DNA of 64,000 nucleotides, taken from contig NGBS01000893.1 in NCBI GenBank assembly GCA_002245135.1, forward strand, positions 62,001 through 126,000, read 5' to 3'. This DNA is from Proteromonas lacertae (lineage: Eukaryota > Sar > Bigyra > Opalinata > Proteromonadidae). A program made the position numbers and the translations under genes. Under the pieces are notes generated by a model. That model was not told the DNA's origin. It saw nothing but the letters and a program-made list of their open reading frames with translations, and ran no database searches. Below, piece by piece: positions 46,319 to 58,687 of the stretch (positions are counted from its first letter, which is position 1; every line of letters starts with the position of its first letter).

Positions 46319-47061
46319 AAATAGTTGTAATTGTTATAATTTTGATTATATTTTTGTTTGGTAAATGAGTATTGAAAAAATGTAGTTGTATATTGAGCTT
46401 TTTTCTATTTTTCTCTATAAAATGTTGTATATTAACACAAATGTCTTATAGTTGTAATAATTAAGTGATTATGTTTATTTATATCAAAGAAACTATGATA
46501 TTACCAACCAGTTTTAAAAAGATTGTTAAATTGTATATACAAATATCTAGTTAGGTGATTTAATCAATAAATATATGATCTTATAATTGGTAGGTAGTTT
46601 ATTTATTCTCAAAATAATCTTAAATCAGATTAACTGAAACAAAAGAAGTCAAATATATATATTTTATATCACATGTGATAATTAGTCTCAAACATAGAAT
46701 AACTAAAGTAAAATAATATCTGTACTATCTTCTTAAACATCTCAATTAAATAGATTTGATTAATAAATATAGCCGTTTCTCAATTTCTATTTCTTTGTTT
46801 TTTTGCTAAAATAGTTAATAAAAATACTTATATTTATCAATAGTTTTATTGTAATAATCATATGTATGGGATGAAAAGCAACACTATACTCTAAATGAAG
46901 GCAATGTGTGTTGTAGGTATTTAAAAATATATATTATGTTATAAAATAAGATAAAAACATGTCTTATTTAATGATTATGTTATAAATCACTCAATGAGCT
47001 CTTGTATGTGAAATTAAAAAATAATTCAATTCTATTTTGAAAATAACCAATCAAAGCGAAA
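46319..47061. other. Intergenic region
   Basis: About 740 AT-rich bases between two plus-strand genes. No open frame, RNA or repeat that I can support. Confidence 0.5.
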
Positions 47062-50000
47062 ATGTCTTTATTTCTTTGGTTTGCGTTTAGTTTATTATTT
47101 TATGGTGTGTCTCCAGCATCATATGATAAGGTAAAAGTGAATATAGAGGTTGACTCACAAAATACTTTCTATATTTCACTTAATGGCATCATTTATAGAA
47201 TTTTGAATTCAAACGATTTTATATTAATACAAGGGATGAGTATTAGTAGTTTTACAACTGATGAAATCGCTTACACTTCAAAGATTCTTGAATATCAACA
47301 TTTGAGAGAACCAAAGTCGCTAAAAAGCTCTATGACAAATCGTACCTATAGTGGTGAATGGAATAACCCCATATTTGGAATAACAAACGTTAGAGTAGCT
47401 TTTATAAGAACTCTGTGGTATAGAGCAAGTGATCATCCATATCTATGTCATACAAGAGAATTTATAGAAAAATCATTCATACATCTTGATCATGCTGTTA
47501 GATTATGGTCAGGAAATCAACTTGGTTTGAATGTGAGTGGTTGTTATGTATCTGAGTGTGTAGATGCTGTTTCAGATGAAGAATATGCAGATACAGAAAA
47601 TCATAGTTCCTTAGTTTCTAAATGGTATAATCGATTACTGAGTTGGTATAAATGGCCAGAAGGAATAAAAAAAGAAGATTTTTCAACAATTGCTGTTGCA
47701 TGGGGTCCATTAAGTGTTGGTTGGAGTGGTGTAGCTAATGGAGCAAATTGTGATATCTATTTTAATAATAAAGGCACATATTTTGTCTTTATGAATGCAG
47801 GATTTACTGGTGATTTTTTTTATAGAGCGTTTATTCATGAAGCTGGTCATAATATGGGATTTGGTCATGCAGGTGGTCGTCCAGTATCAGTAACAGGACA
47901 ATTACTTAATTATGTAGTTTCAGGTGATTATGTTGATATAGCTAGTTATATGGCAATTGGTAATTGGTATTGTCCAATTTCAGCAAGACAATATCATTGT
48001 ATGGTTTCTAATGGTAATCCACAGCCATGGTATTGGTTTAAATTAGAAGAAGTTGGTACTTATACTGTGAGAATATATGCATTTGATCATCCATATACAA
48101 GACATTTCTTAGGTAATACATCACCATATCATGATGAGAATGAAGAATTTGATGGTGTTAAAATGAAATATACTTGTTTAGCATTAGAAATTCCTTTTGA
48201 TAAAGAAACAATGGTAAGTGGACTTAATATGGAAAATTATCAATATATATCTACATTACTTGAGTATAGATATACAGCAGAAGGACAAATGGCATGGAAT
48301 GCTAGAAGTTTAAGATGGATATGGGGACCTGTATATCAGGCAGATGGTACTATTCATCAAGGTGGTGGTCATACTATGTTAGATATTGATATAGATGGAA
48401 TGACAGGAGGTAGAGAAAATGGTTGGGGTGATGGTCAATTACCACTTGGTGTAACTTGGACTCCAAGAGATATTGATAAAGGAATAATGCAATTTAGATT
48501 AAAGAAAATCCATCCTGGTTCTTTAGAAGCAACAACATTTGAAGTAGTTGAAGATGTAAAACAAAGAAGTTATGATGAACCAGCTTATGTTGATGTAGAA
48601 GTAACTTATAAACCTGGAGTTGCATTTGTTAAACCAACAATTCCACCAAAATTTCCATGCATACATTAAATCTCATTCAATTGTTTCATGCGAGACAGAT
48701 GAATCATCTAATACAATGACTTGTACAACCCAAAGTAGTACATTTTGGTTATTTGGTGAAAGTGAAGGTGATAATAATCTTCCAAGAGTATATAGTGATG
48801 AAGAAGCATCAATAGATGGAAGAAAAGTAATATCATCATTTGGTGGATATACATTCCCATTTTATTTCCATTGTTTTGGTGAAACAATTAATCATCGATG
48901 TGTTAAAATAACAGTAGCAACTGCTAGTGGTGGAAGTGGAGGATTTTCAAATGTAAATCTATGGTATGATTGTACTATTACTAGTGGACCAGATAAGAAT
49001 CAATTATCATTCGATTTTACTGGTAATTCAATATTTGCTGCTGTTCCAAGCGATGCATATGCAATTACAATTAGTGATATGTCTGGAAAACCGATAGATG
49101 TTCTTGGTCATATAGATGGAGGATATTTGTTTTACAGACTTCCTGATTTTACAGTAGATGGATTATTTGAAGGTGTTATTAGAGCTCATGATGATTCTAG
49201 TGCAGTATCATCATATTATAATTTCCAAATGACAAGAGCAAATAATACAGACAGAGTTGCATTTAGAAAGAAAAGAGATAATAACAAATATGAAATAAGT
49301 GCTGCTGCAATTCCACCAAATAAATTCACTGCTCCAACTATGTTATTTAGTCAAACAATAGAAGCGAATGTGAAATGGTATTATCCAATAGTTCATTTAC
49401 AAGCTTTTGATTATATTTTTATTGATATAAAAGGCAGTGTTCCTGAAGGTTTGAAGATAGAAGCAGAAGTAGAAAATGGAAAAGCTGAATTTGATTTAAG
49501 TGAATTGAATGGATATGAAGATATATCTTATAAAATCTTATGTAGAGATGTCTTAGAAATGACCAAAGGGTGGTGTGAATTCTATTCATTTACATTCAAT
49601 AAAGAAATTAGTATATTAAGTGTAAGAGAAGTCTTATCAACAAAATTTGGTAATCAAAGAGTAAATAGAAAAGCAGGTGATAGTGGATTTAATTATAAAG
49701 GTAAAAGATATGGAGTAATAATAAATCCATCTAAAGTAGAATATATTCCATTCAAAAAGACAATCAACGGAAAAGAATATGATTTTGATGAAGTTAATAG
49801 ATATTATGAATTGGGAAATAATGTAAAACCACCAACTCCAGCTCCAACTACACTTCCTCCAACTACACCTCCTCCCAAGCCAGATTTATCTACAAATGAA
49901 GAAATTGAATTTATAATAATTGGTGGTGAGAATGAATATAATAAAATTGTGTATAAACTAAAAGCTACTTTTAATAATCGTGTTGCAGAATTATTTGAAT

Positions 50001-53000
50001 ATTTAGAACCTGGTGAAAACAAAGTTCATTATTATTTAAATCATGATGATTATTATCTTGAATATGGAAATCACCAAGACAATAATGATTGGAGATATTC
50101 TCAAATAATAATCTCCATAGTAGATGGTCCAGTGTTATTTAAAGGAAGTTACGATGGTAGTTCAGTATTAAATCATAAACATTTGATAGTAAAGAATTAT
50201 ATGAAAAGTGATAAGAATTTAAAATACATTGACAAAGAACAATATGATGATAATTGGAAAGAAGGTGAATATATGAGTACTTGGAAAGATGGAAGTTCAA
50301 GATTAGATTCATTAAAAGGTGTTGATAAAAGATATTATTATAAGTCAATCGATATTAGAGAATCAATGGAAGATATAGTGTCATTCTATATGAAAATGAA
50401 GATATGTGGAAAAGCCACATTATATATGAATAAAATAAAATTCCAAATAATCGAAAGATGTAATTCAGATGATTATATAGAATTTAGCGTTCAATCTCAT
50501 ATAATGAATGTTGGTATAAACCATTTGGCTGTTGAATTTGAAAATATAAACAACATCGAAAAAGATGTATTTGAAATAAGTCAATTCTTTATGTTGACAG
50601 TTGATTCTGATCCAATTAGTTTACCAACAACACCTCCTCCAACACAAAGTCCAGCTGATTTTAATCTAATAACTGAAAATACTGAATGGGAATATAGTGA
50701 TGATAATCAGAATGATCAATTATGGACTTCATTCTATAAAAGTGAAGTTGATAATTGGAAAAAATCTTCTGAAAATCATTTTGAAACAAAATCAGCAGTA
50801 ACTCGATATTATCGAACAACCTTTACAATTGAAAGTGTTTTATCGTTAGTTGGTACACCTCAAGCTTAGAATTGAAGCTTAGTGAAGGAATAATCGTATA
50901 TGTAAATGGCTATGAAATCTATCGATACAATTTAGAATGTGGAATGATCAACTCTAATATAACATCAATAAAATCCTATGAGAATATAAGAACAAAAACA
51001 ATAATGATTCCTTTAAGTGTGATTTATCAAGGATTGAATTATATAGGTGTTGAAATTCATGAGAATAAGGAAATAGTAGATAAAATAGATTCGTTCTATT
51101 TGAGATTAGGAATAACAAATCCAATAAGTGAAACTCAATTAATGACTTCCAATGCTGATGTAAATATAAATCATTATCCAAATAAAGAAGGATTGGAATG
51201 GAGTAATAAGAATGATATTCATGATGATTATGATAATTTGAAAACTATGAACAAATTCAATTATGGAGGAGGTGAAGCTGCTGTATTACCTTGGAATACA
51301 ACAATCTCATTAAAGAGTGATGAAGCTAGATATGTGAATGTGTTTAGATTTGCTGGTTGTACAAATGATGCAAATACTCATCCCAAGAGTATAATTGTAT
51401 ATGGATCAACAGATAAAGATAATTTGGTATGGGATGAAATATATCGAAATGATAATTTAGAATTTGAATTAGCTTACAGTAATGTAATTAGTGAATGTCC
51501 TGATGAATTGATAGTATCAATTCCAATTTATAAATCTTATGAAATATTAAAAGTATCAGTGTTAAAAACAAAATATTATAGTAATTGGATTCAATTTAGA
51601 TTAATCACATTTAATCAAACAAGACCAAAAATCTGTAAAAGCTTAGGCGAATTTCCAAGTGCATTTGGTAATAGTGATGTGAAAGTTGGTTGTAGTGAAT
51701 CTGGATATAAGATTAGAAAGTGTGACAAAGATGGTTATTGGGAAGATAATATTGATGAAAGTGTATGTAAAGGTGAAGTAATAATTCCAACAACACCAGA
51801 ACCAACGACAGTTAAACCAACTACTCAAAAACCAACCACTCTTCCACCAACTCCACCTCCATTAATATCAGTTGATTTACCATCTTATCATGTTACTGTA
51901 AATGAAAAAAAGAATGAAATCATTCCTGAATCAATCTCTACAGTAGAAAATGTGAATAAAGAAGCAAAAGAATTGAATTTCAAACCATCAACAAAGAAAC
52001 ACTTAATAATTGAAAATACCATAACAAAGAATAGAAAAAATAATATAAATAATCTTCCATATGCTTCAGAATCAACAACTAAAGAATTCTTAGATTCAAT
52101 GAAAGATATAAGAAATGATATAATTTCATTTACGCAATCTTATTCAATAAAAATGGAAAAATATGAATTACCAATAATTGAAAGTGGAAAAAGAATAGAT
52201 TTTGGTAGTAATACTTTAAATTTACAGTTTTCTCTATTTGACAATAGAAGAAGATTATTAGAAGAAGAAGATAATAGTAATAATAATACAAATTCAATTA
52301 GACTTTTTGGTGATTTAAATAATGTGACGATAGAGAATGTAGAAATTAATATTTATATGAAGAAAATAACAAATGAGATAGTAATAAGAGAATGTGGAAT
52401 ATTTGGTTCATTAAATAATTCCACATTGAAGAATATAAAACTTAAATTCTTTAACAGTATTCGATTTGATTGTAGTGAAAATTCAACAACAAATGGATTA
52501 ATAAGTGGTAAAAGTGAGAATGCAATATTTGAGAATGTCCAGATAGAATTTTATAAAGATAATATCAGAACAATGGCAATAGAAAATAAAGATTCAAATA
52601 TATTTGGAATGATTGTTGGTGAAGGAAGTAATATTAGAATCATTAATTGTAATGTATTTGGTGATATAATGACAGTGATAAATAATGGAAATAATACCAA
52701 AGACAATAGCAGTATATTTGGTGGATTAATAGGAAAATGTAATGATAAATGTGAAATAAGTAAATCTTATATTCAAGTGAATAATATTCTGTTATATCAA
52801 AGTATAATATTTGGTGGATTAATTGGTTCATTGAATGATGAAAGTGAGATGAAAGTAAGTAATTCATTTGTGTATATTGAAGATGGTTTAAGAATTGGAG
52901 TAGATAAAAATCAAAATGAGTTTGTATATGGAAGTTTTATTGGTGATACAAACAGATGTAAAGAAGTGAATATTAATAATAGTTGGGACAATTTTCATAA

Positions 53001-54562
53001 CAATGGGAATAGAAATCAATACAACAACAACCAATTTTGGTGGGATGATAGGAAGAATAGGTGATATTAGTGTTGAAAATACAATAATCATAACAAATTC
53101 CTCAATGCAAATGCCAATTGGTCATAACACATTTATATTCAGAAATGAAACTGAAGATATTGATGAATCTCCAAATGTTGGTTTTATATTTGGAACAAAT
53201 TTAACCAATAATAATACTTATACATTAGATCATACAATGGCTTATGTAGAATCATGTAATCCAAATTCTCATTGTATATCACCAGAAATGTATTATCAAC
53301 CATATGGAGTATATCCAGCTAGTAAAAGTAGATTATTAGGTGTAACAGAAAATAATTATTGTAGTGGATCTGGAGCATTGAAAGATGAAGGAATATATCA
53401 AAGTTCTGAAGGATTGGGAAATGAATTTTGTAATTCTTTTGGAAGAACAACTTGTGAAGGATATAATGGAATATGCTATGATCCATTATCCTTTAGTCCA
53501 TGTAAATTACCTAAAAGTAAAGTTGAATTGAGTTTAAAAGTAGATAGAATCAAATCTGCAACAAGTAGAAAATTATGTCCAAATGATTGTAATTCTTATG
53601 GAGTTTGTATTTATGGTAAATGTTCATGTTTTCCTGGTTTTACTTCATTTGATTGTCGATTAAGAACATGTCCATTTGGAAGTCCAATTTCAAATCCATC
53701 AAATGAATATGAGAAAGATGATAGAATGAATTATGAATGTTCAAATCAAGGAAGATGTAATAGAGAGAGTGGATTATGTGAATGTTTTAATGGATTTGAA
53801 GGAAATGCATGTCAAAGAACAAAATGTCCAAATGAATGTTCAAATCATGGAATTTGTATGACAGTAAGTGAAGCTGAATTAAAGAAAGAAAAGGATAATA
53901 TAAACGATAATGATAAATACAATTATGATATAAATTATGTGAAGAAATATGAGAAATGGGATAAAGATTCAATTCAAGTATGTGTTTGTGATAAAGAATA
54001 TCGAGGAGTTGATTGTTCAATTCGAAAATGTCCATATGGATATTTAGCTGATAGTGAATGTGATTCCTTATCTCAAAGTGAAATTACAATTACATATTCA
54101 GGAACAATTTCTAGTGGTAATGATAATGATAAAATCTATGTGAAATATACAGATCCATTTGGTAGAAAATGGTTTACAAAGAGTTTTAGTATAAATAAAA
54201 GAGAAGAATGGTTAGATGTTTTAGGTTCTTTACCTCCAGGTGTTATATCAATTGAAGATATTACAGTAAGTGGTAATAATCCAATTACCATTTCCTTAAC
54301 CTTCTCAAAACATCAAACAGGAAGACAATATCCAATCGAAATAATTGGAAAGAAAGAAATGGAAAATTACAAAGAATTGAAAGATAAAAATAGTGATAGT
54401 ATTATTGAAATAAAAGATAATGAATTAACATATGAAATGGATTATACTCAAAGATCTTTAGAATGTAGTAATAATGGAATTTGTGATATAAAGAGTGGAA
54501 TATGTAATTGTTTTGATGGATTTAGAGGAATATCTTGTTCAGAAGTTGATTCTACTTTTTAA
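47062..54562 (+). CDS. Giant secreted M11 (gametolysin-type) metalloprotease with EGF repeats
   Basis: Signal peptide MSLFLWFAFSLLFYGVSPAS. The protease domain has the zinc site HEAGHNMGFGHAG (about 47835-47875), the HExxHxxGxxH motif of gametolysin and related M11 enzymes that act on cell-wall or matrix proteins. Downstream are two or more jelly-roll-like modules (for example about 50650-50960, with VYVNGYEIYR), mucin-like Thr/Pro linkers (APTTLPPTTPPP; TTPEPTTVKPTT), a CCP-like segment (KICKSLGEF ... GCSESGYKIRKCDKDGYW), GLUG-like repeats (IFGGLIG, three to four copies) and at least four EGF-type modules (CPNDCNSYGVC, SIRKCPYGYL). The frame breaks at about 48660, 50866 and 52980-53000, each a single-base shift. 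No intron in 7.5 kb. It is one gene with indels, a pseudogene, or a frameshifted product. Confidence 0.75.
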
Positions 54563-54715
54563 CTGTTAATGTAACAAATTATCTAAAATTCACACTATAT
54601 TACGTATATACGATGTATTTTGTTTGTTAGCATGATATAATTCAATAGGAGGTATAATATTATTCATTTAATTATAAATAATCAACTAAAATATAAAAAC
54701 AATAGAATAGTAAAT

Positions 54716-55368
54716 TTATTTATGATGTCTTGATGATTTACAATATTCAGCATATTTAGGTTGTTTTTCAAACTTTTCCATAAATTCTTTTAATGTTGAA
54801 TTCTTCTTTATTAAACCGTTTGAATAAGCATCACAAAGATAAAATGTATCATATACTTCAATGTCAGCAATAGATAATCTCTTTCCTATAAAGAAATTAC
54901 CAGCATTCTCCTTTTTTAAATTTTCAAAATAACCAATCCATACAGGAAGTATTCTTTCAATAAATTCCTTTTTTACATCTTCTTTATCTTTATTAAATAT
55001 TGCTGAATTATAATATTTGCTTCTTAAATCTTCACTTCCATCTATAATCACATCAATTTGCCATTTTTCTTCATCATTATCTCCATATAAATTTAATCTA
55101 TATATCAACAAACAATAATATATACAATCTTCCTAAATATCTTAATATTGTCATACTTTGAACAATATTATTGCCGTTATGCTTTAATAACGGTACTTGA
55201 CCAAATGCTATCTCACCTGATTCAATCATTCTCTTTTTTACTTCTGGCCAATTCACAAGTTTCTCATATCAACTCCTCTTTGTAATCTTTGCCACTCAAA
55301 ACAAGTGCAATTCTTGCAACCTCTACACGACCTCGAACATTCAAATAAACTATAGTAAATTCATCCAT
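54716..55368 (-). CDS. Sigma-like glutathione S-transferase
   Basis: About 207 residues, one 28-nt intron (55098-55125). N-terminal thioredoxin fold: MDEFTIVYLNVRGRVEVARI with the catalytic-type Tyr, FGQVPLLKHNGNNIVQSMTI (the glutathione-binding Val-Pro and Gln-Ser) and LRYLGRL. The helical C-terminal domain includes IGKRLSIADIEVYDTFY with the N-capping Asp. At about 55266-55268 the frame reads GAG-TTG-ATA-TGA-G. Only a +1 shift dropping the T of TGA gives EKLVNWPEVKKRM, matching the WPxxK of sigma GSTs. The window in which the shift can lie is about 3 bases. Confidence 0.85.
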
Positions 55369-55537
55369 ACTATATGGATAAGCTGTATGAAGAAAAAAAC
55401 AAAATTGGTATACTTGAAACGATACTATTTTGGGTTAATTTTCGCACCACATCTTTTTAAATTCTATTTATTTCATCTATTTAAAGATAAACATGTAATT
55501 AAAATATATTTATATAATCATTAAGAGTTAAAAATAT

Positions 55538-57799
55538 TTAATTTTGATGAGAAACTGATAATAATTCAAAAGAGGTATATTGTCTGTATGGTATAGCATA
55601 TGTATATAATGGAGAAGGTAAATCTTTAACAAGTAAAACAGGAGATGAATCATTATGACTTATCCAAAATTCTCTTTTATTCATATCAACTATCACTTCA
55701 TAAATTGAACCATCTCCATGATTATTGAAATTTGGATTTGAATTAACAACTCTTCCAATATGACAAAATGGAGTAATATCTTGACTTTTACCATTCCAAG
55801 CAGCAAAATTACATGTTGTTGATTGATCATCAATATTATTACCAGAATATGCATTATTAGTTGATAATCCTAACATCATTTCATTATCACTATTTGATTG
55901 ATTTTGATGAAATTGATATTTGATATGATAAACTCCATTTTCCATCTTCAAATTCAAATAACAATGATTCCAACCATTTTGAGATTTTGTTATTACTTTT
56001 CCATTATTTGAGATTGTTATATTTCCACTTTTATTTAATTCTGTGAATTTTACATCAACAAATTCTAATGAGATTTTGAATTTCTTTTCACTTCGAATAT
56101 TCTTACAGGTCATTTCATATTCTCTCTTTTCTATTACTTTATCTATCTTTCCATGAATTATTCCATTTTCTCTATCTATCATTATTCCATCAGGTAAGGA
56201 TGGATTTATTGAAAATTCACATTTTGCTCCATCAAATGTAGGAAGTATTGACATTTCTTCATTTAGAATTAAGGAATATTCTGATTGAGGATATGAAAAT
56301 GATGTGATTTCTTTTATTTTTAATTTCTCTAATAATTCTTCATCTATAATGATATTACTCATCTCTTCTTCTTCATTCTCACTCAATTTCATTTCTTGAA
56401 TATATTCGATTAACAATTCTTTGGATTTGGAATTTAAATAACATCCATTATTTAATATTCTATAAAGAATTTCTTTTCCACAAAGATTCTTGATTGTAAT
56501 AATATCATCTATCATTTCAACAAACAAACATAAACACTTCAAGGTTCGATTTCTTTTACTCACATTGTATTCTACACATATTCTTCCTAACAACTTATTC
56601 TTTATTTCAACAGGTATTATTTCACATATTTTCATTTCAATTATTATATTTAAAACTATTTCAATCATTTTTATATCTTCATTCTTTAATAATTTTATCA
56701 CTTCTTCTTTGATTTCTTCACCATTTAACTTCTCTAATACATTTTCATTCAATTCTATTTTACATTCTTCTTTCATATAATTTTCAATTATTATCTTCAT
56801 CAATTCAACATTCTTCACTTCTTCTATATTCACACAGATATGATGATTTATATAGTCATCTATACAGATTTTTAATTTAGATAATTCTAATAAATTTTCT
56901 TCACATATTTCATCTTTTTTTATTTCATTTAAATGGATTTTTCTTTTTAATAATTCAACAAAACAATACAATTCTTCTTCATTTTCTTCACACTCTTCTT
57001 TCAATACTCTCACATACCATTTCAATAAACGATTCAATAACCAACTCTCATTCTTTATTAATAATCCATCATTATTCAATAGAAACTTCATTGATTCTAA
57101 ATTCAGTTTTGATAATAATTCATCTATTCAAATATTATCACAAATTTATTTATATACCATCATTCAAGTATTTAAATACATTCATTTTTACATATTCTTC
57201 ACTCATCTCTCGCAATTCATTCAATTGATTTATCTTTAATCCATTCAACATAGAAAATATTTCAATCATTATTGAATCATTTAAATGTTTCTTTATATAG
57301 CTTTTACACATCTTCATTATTCGATTGTCATTGTAATAGATACTGAATCTCAATATATCACAAACATTATCATCATTCAATTCCATACAACCACCACTGT
57401 AGTATTTCTCTATCTCTAAAAATGACTTTATTTCACATTTTTCATATAATTCTAATACTCCATTATGCTTTTCATCAAGTCAATAACTTCTTTAATGTAT
57501 CATTCCCATTCATCAAGATACTCTTCACACATACAACTTCTTCACTTCCTATTTTCACTTTCAAATCACCATAACCATTATTCACTAGTATTCGACTTAG
57601 TCTATAAAATCAAATTTTATCATTCATACCCATTCTCACCAATTTCATTATCAATTACTTTCATTTCAGCAAAATATTGATTTTGGAATTGTTTTTGAAA
57701 TGTGATCGTTTCATTCTCATTCAAATCAGTTACACTGAATAAATCAATAATGAGGAATGATATGAATGAATGAAGAAGTGAAACAAATAAAATGAGCAT
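55538..57799 (-). CDS. BTB-domain protein with C-terminal SPRY-like module
   Basis: BTB fold near the N-terminus (RILVNNGYGDLKVKIGSEEV, VKSILMNGNDTLKKLL), a BACK-like helical region (LRFSIYYNDNRIMKMCKSYI), an Ig-like insert (SINPSLPDGIMIDRENGIIH) and a SPRY-like beta sandwich (GWNHCYLNLKMENGVYHIKY, YEVIVDMNKREFWISHNDSS). BTB-BACK proteins often serve as Cullin-3 adaptors; the substrate is unknown. Introns at about 57122-57153 and 57602-57630. The frame needs a +1 shift at 57475-57480, where TTG-ACT-TGA-T is followed by DEKHNGVLELYEK in the new frame. The true start is uncertain: 57799 gives a hydrophobic N-terminus unusual for this family. Confidence 0.72.
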
Positions 57800-57865
57800 G
57801 AATATTATTTCAAAGATTATTCAACACACAATAAAAATAATAACAAATTCATGTATATTTATCAA

Positions 57866-58304
57866 TCATTCTGTATTTGCTACTAAAGCTGCACCTTTCA
57901 ATAACCATCTACTTACATTATCATCATCAGCTGTTGGTATCGCAATATAAAACTCAAAATCACAACTTCGACGAGTTGAATATCTATAAACTGGACAATT
58001 GAATAGATTTTTAGATATTTTTTATATCTCCATCAGGTCTTCTTCCCCAATTATCATTAATAGGAATTGCACATAAACTCAACACTGGCATTCCACATAT
58101 TAAATCATTTGGACCACTATCAGCTATAAAACCACACGAAGAATGATCTGGAGGTTGATAATATTTAGCTCCATATAATGATAATCCATCGATAAATACA
58201 CCTGTTTCTGGAGTATCTTTGATTGCTTGATAACTTGCATAATTAGTTGGACATGAATCTATTACATAATCATTTATACTAGAATTTGTATCAACTATAC
58301 AAGC
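57866..58304 (-). pseudogene. C-terminal fragment of an axonemal dynein heavy chain
   Basis: Begins directly after an ATAG acceptor at 58305 and ends with a stop at 57866. The order matches the dynein heavy-chain C-terminal domain: ETGVFIDGLSLYGAKYY, then PVLSLCAIPIN, then LFNCPVYRYSTRRSCDFEFY, then RWLLKGAALVANTE. A +1 shift is needed at ATC-TAA-A (about 58002-58010). No motor sequence lies upstream on the same strand: the DNA beyond the acceptor is the antisense of a BTB-gene fragment. It is therefore an orphan exon, a rearranged piece of a dynein gene, or an assembly joint. Confidence 0.7.
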
Positions 58305-58329
58305 CTATTTATATTATAATAAACATATA

Positions 58330-58398
58330 TACATGTGCTATACCATACAGACAATACACCTCTTTTGAATTATTATCAGTTTCTCATCAAAAGTAAAA
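58330..58398 (+). repeat. Copy of the 3' end of the BTB/SPRY gene
   Basis: About 69 bases nearly identical to the last coding bases of the gene at 55538 (three or so mismatches), encoding AIPYRQYTSFELLSVSHQK and a stop. It is in opposite orientation relative to the parent gene and abuts the dynein C-terminal fragment. Confidence 0.75.
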
Positions 58399-58687
58399 CA
58401 ATTAATTTATGTATCTCTATAACTTGATTTCATGTTATAATACATTTTTGAATAAAGAGTGGTTATAAAAATAGCAGCTGTTTACTATATTAGTACTTTT
58501 GTTATTTTTGTTTATAAATTATATCAATATATCATCATATATAGATATATCATACATTCATATCTCCTTATCTTTTTATTCTTATAAAATTTGACTTTTT
58601 ATAATCAAGCCAAACAAATCCTTTTTTTCGTTTCAAATTCTAAAATCGATATATAATAGAAATTACTACTTTTTTACCAATAGAATC

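Noticed and set aside
44935..55460. Shared TTTTCGCACC near 44940 and 55440 as a promoter motif
   Set aside because: Only two loose matches, one inside a possible exon; not enough to call.
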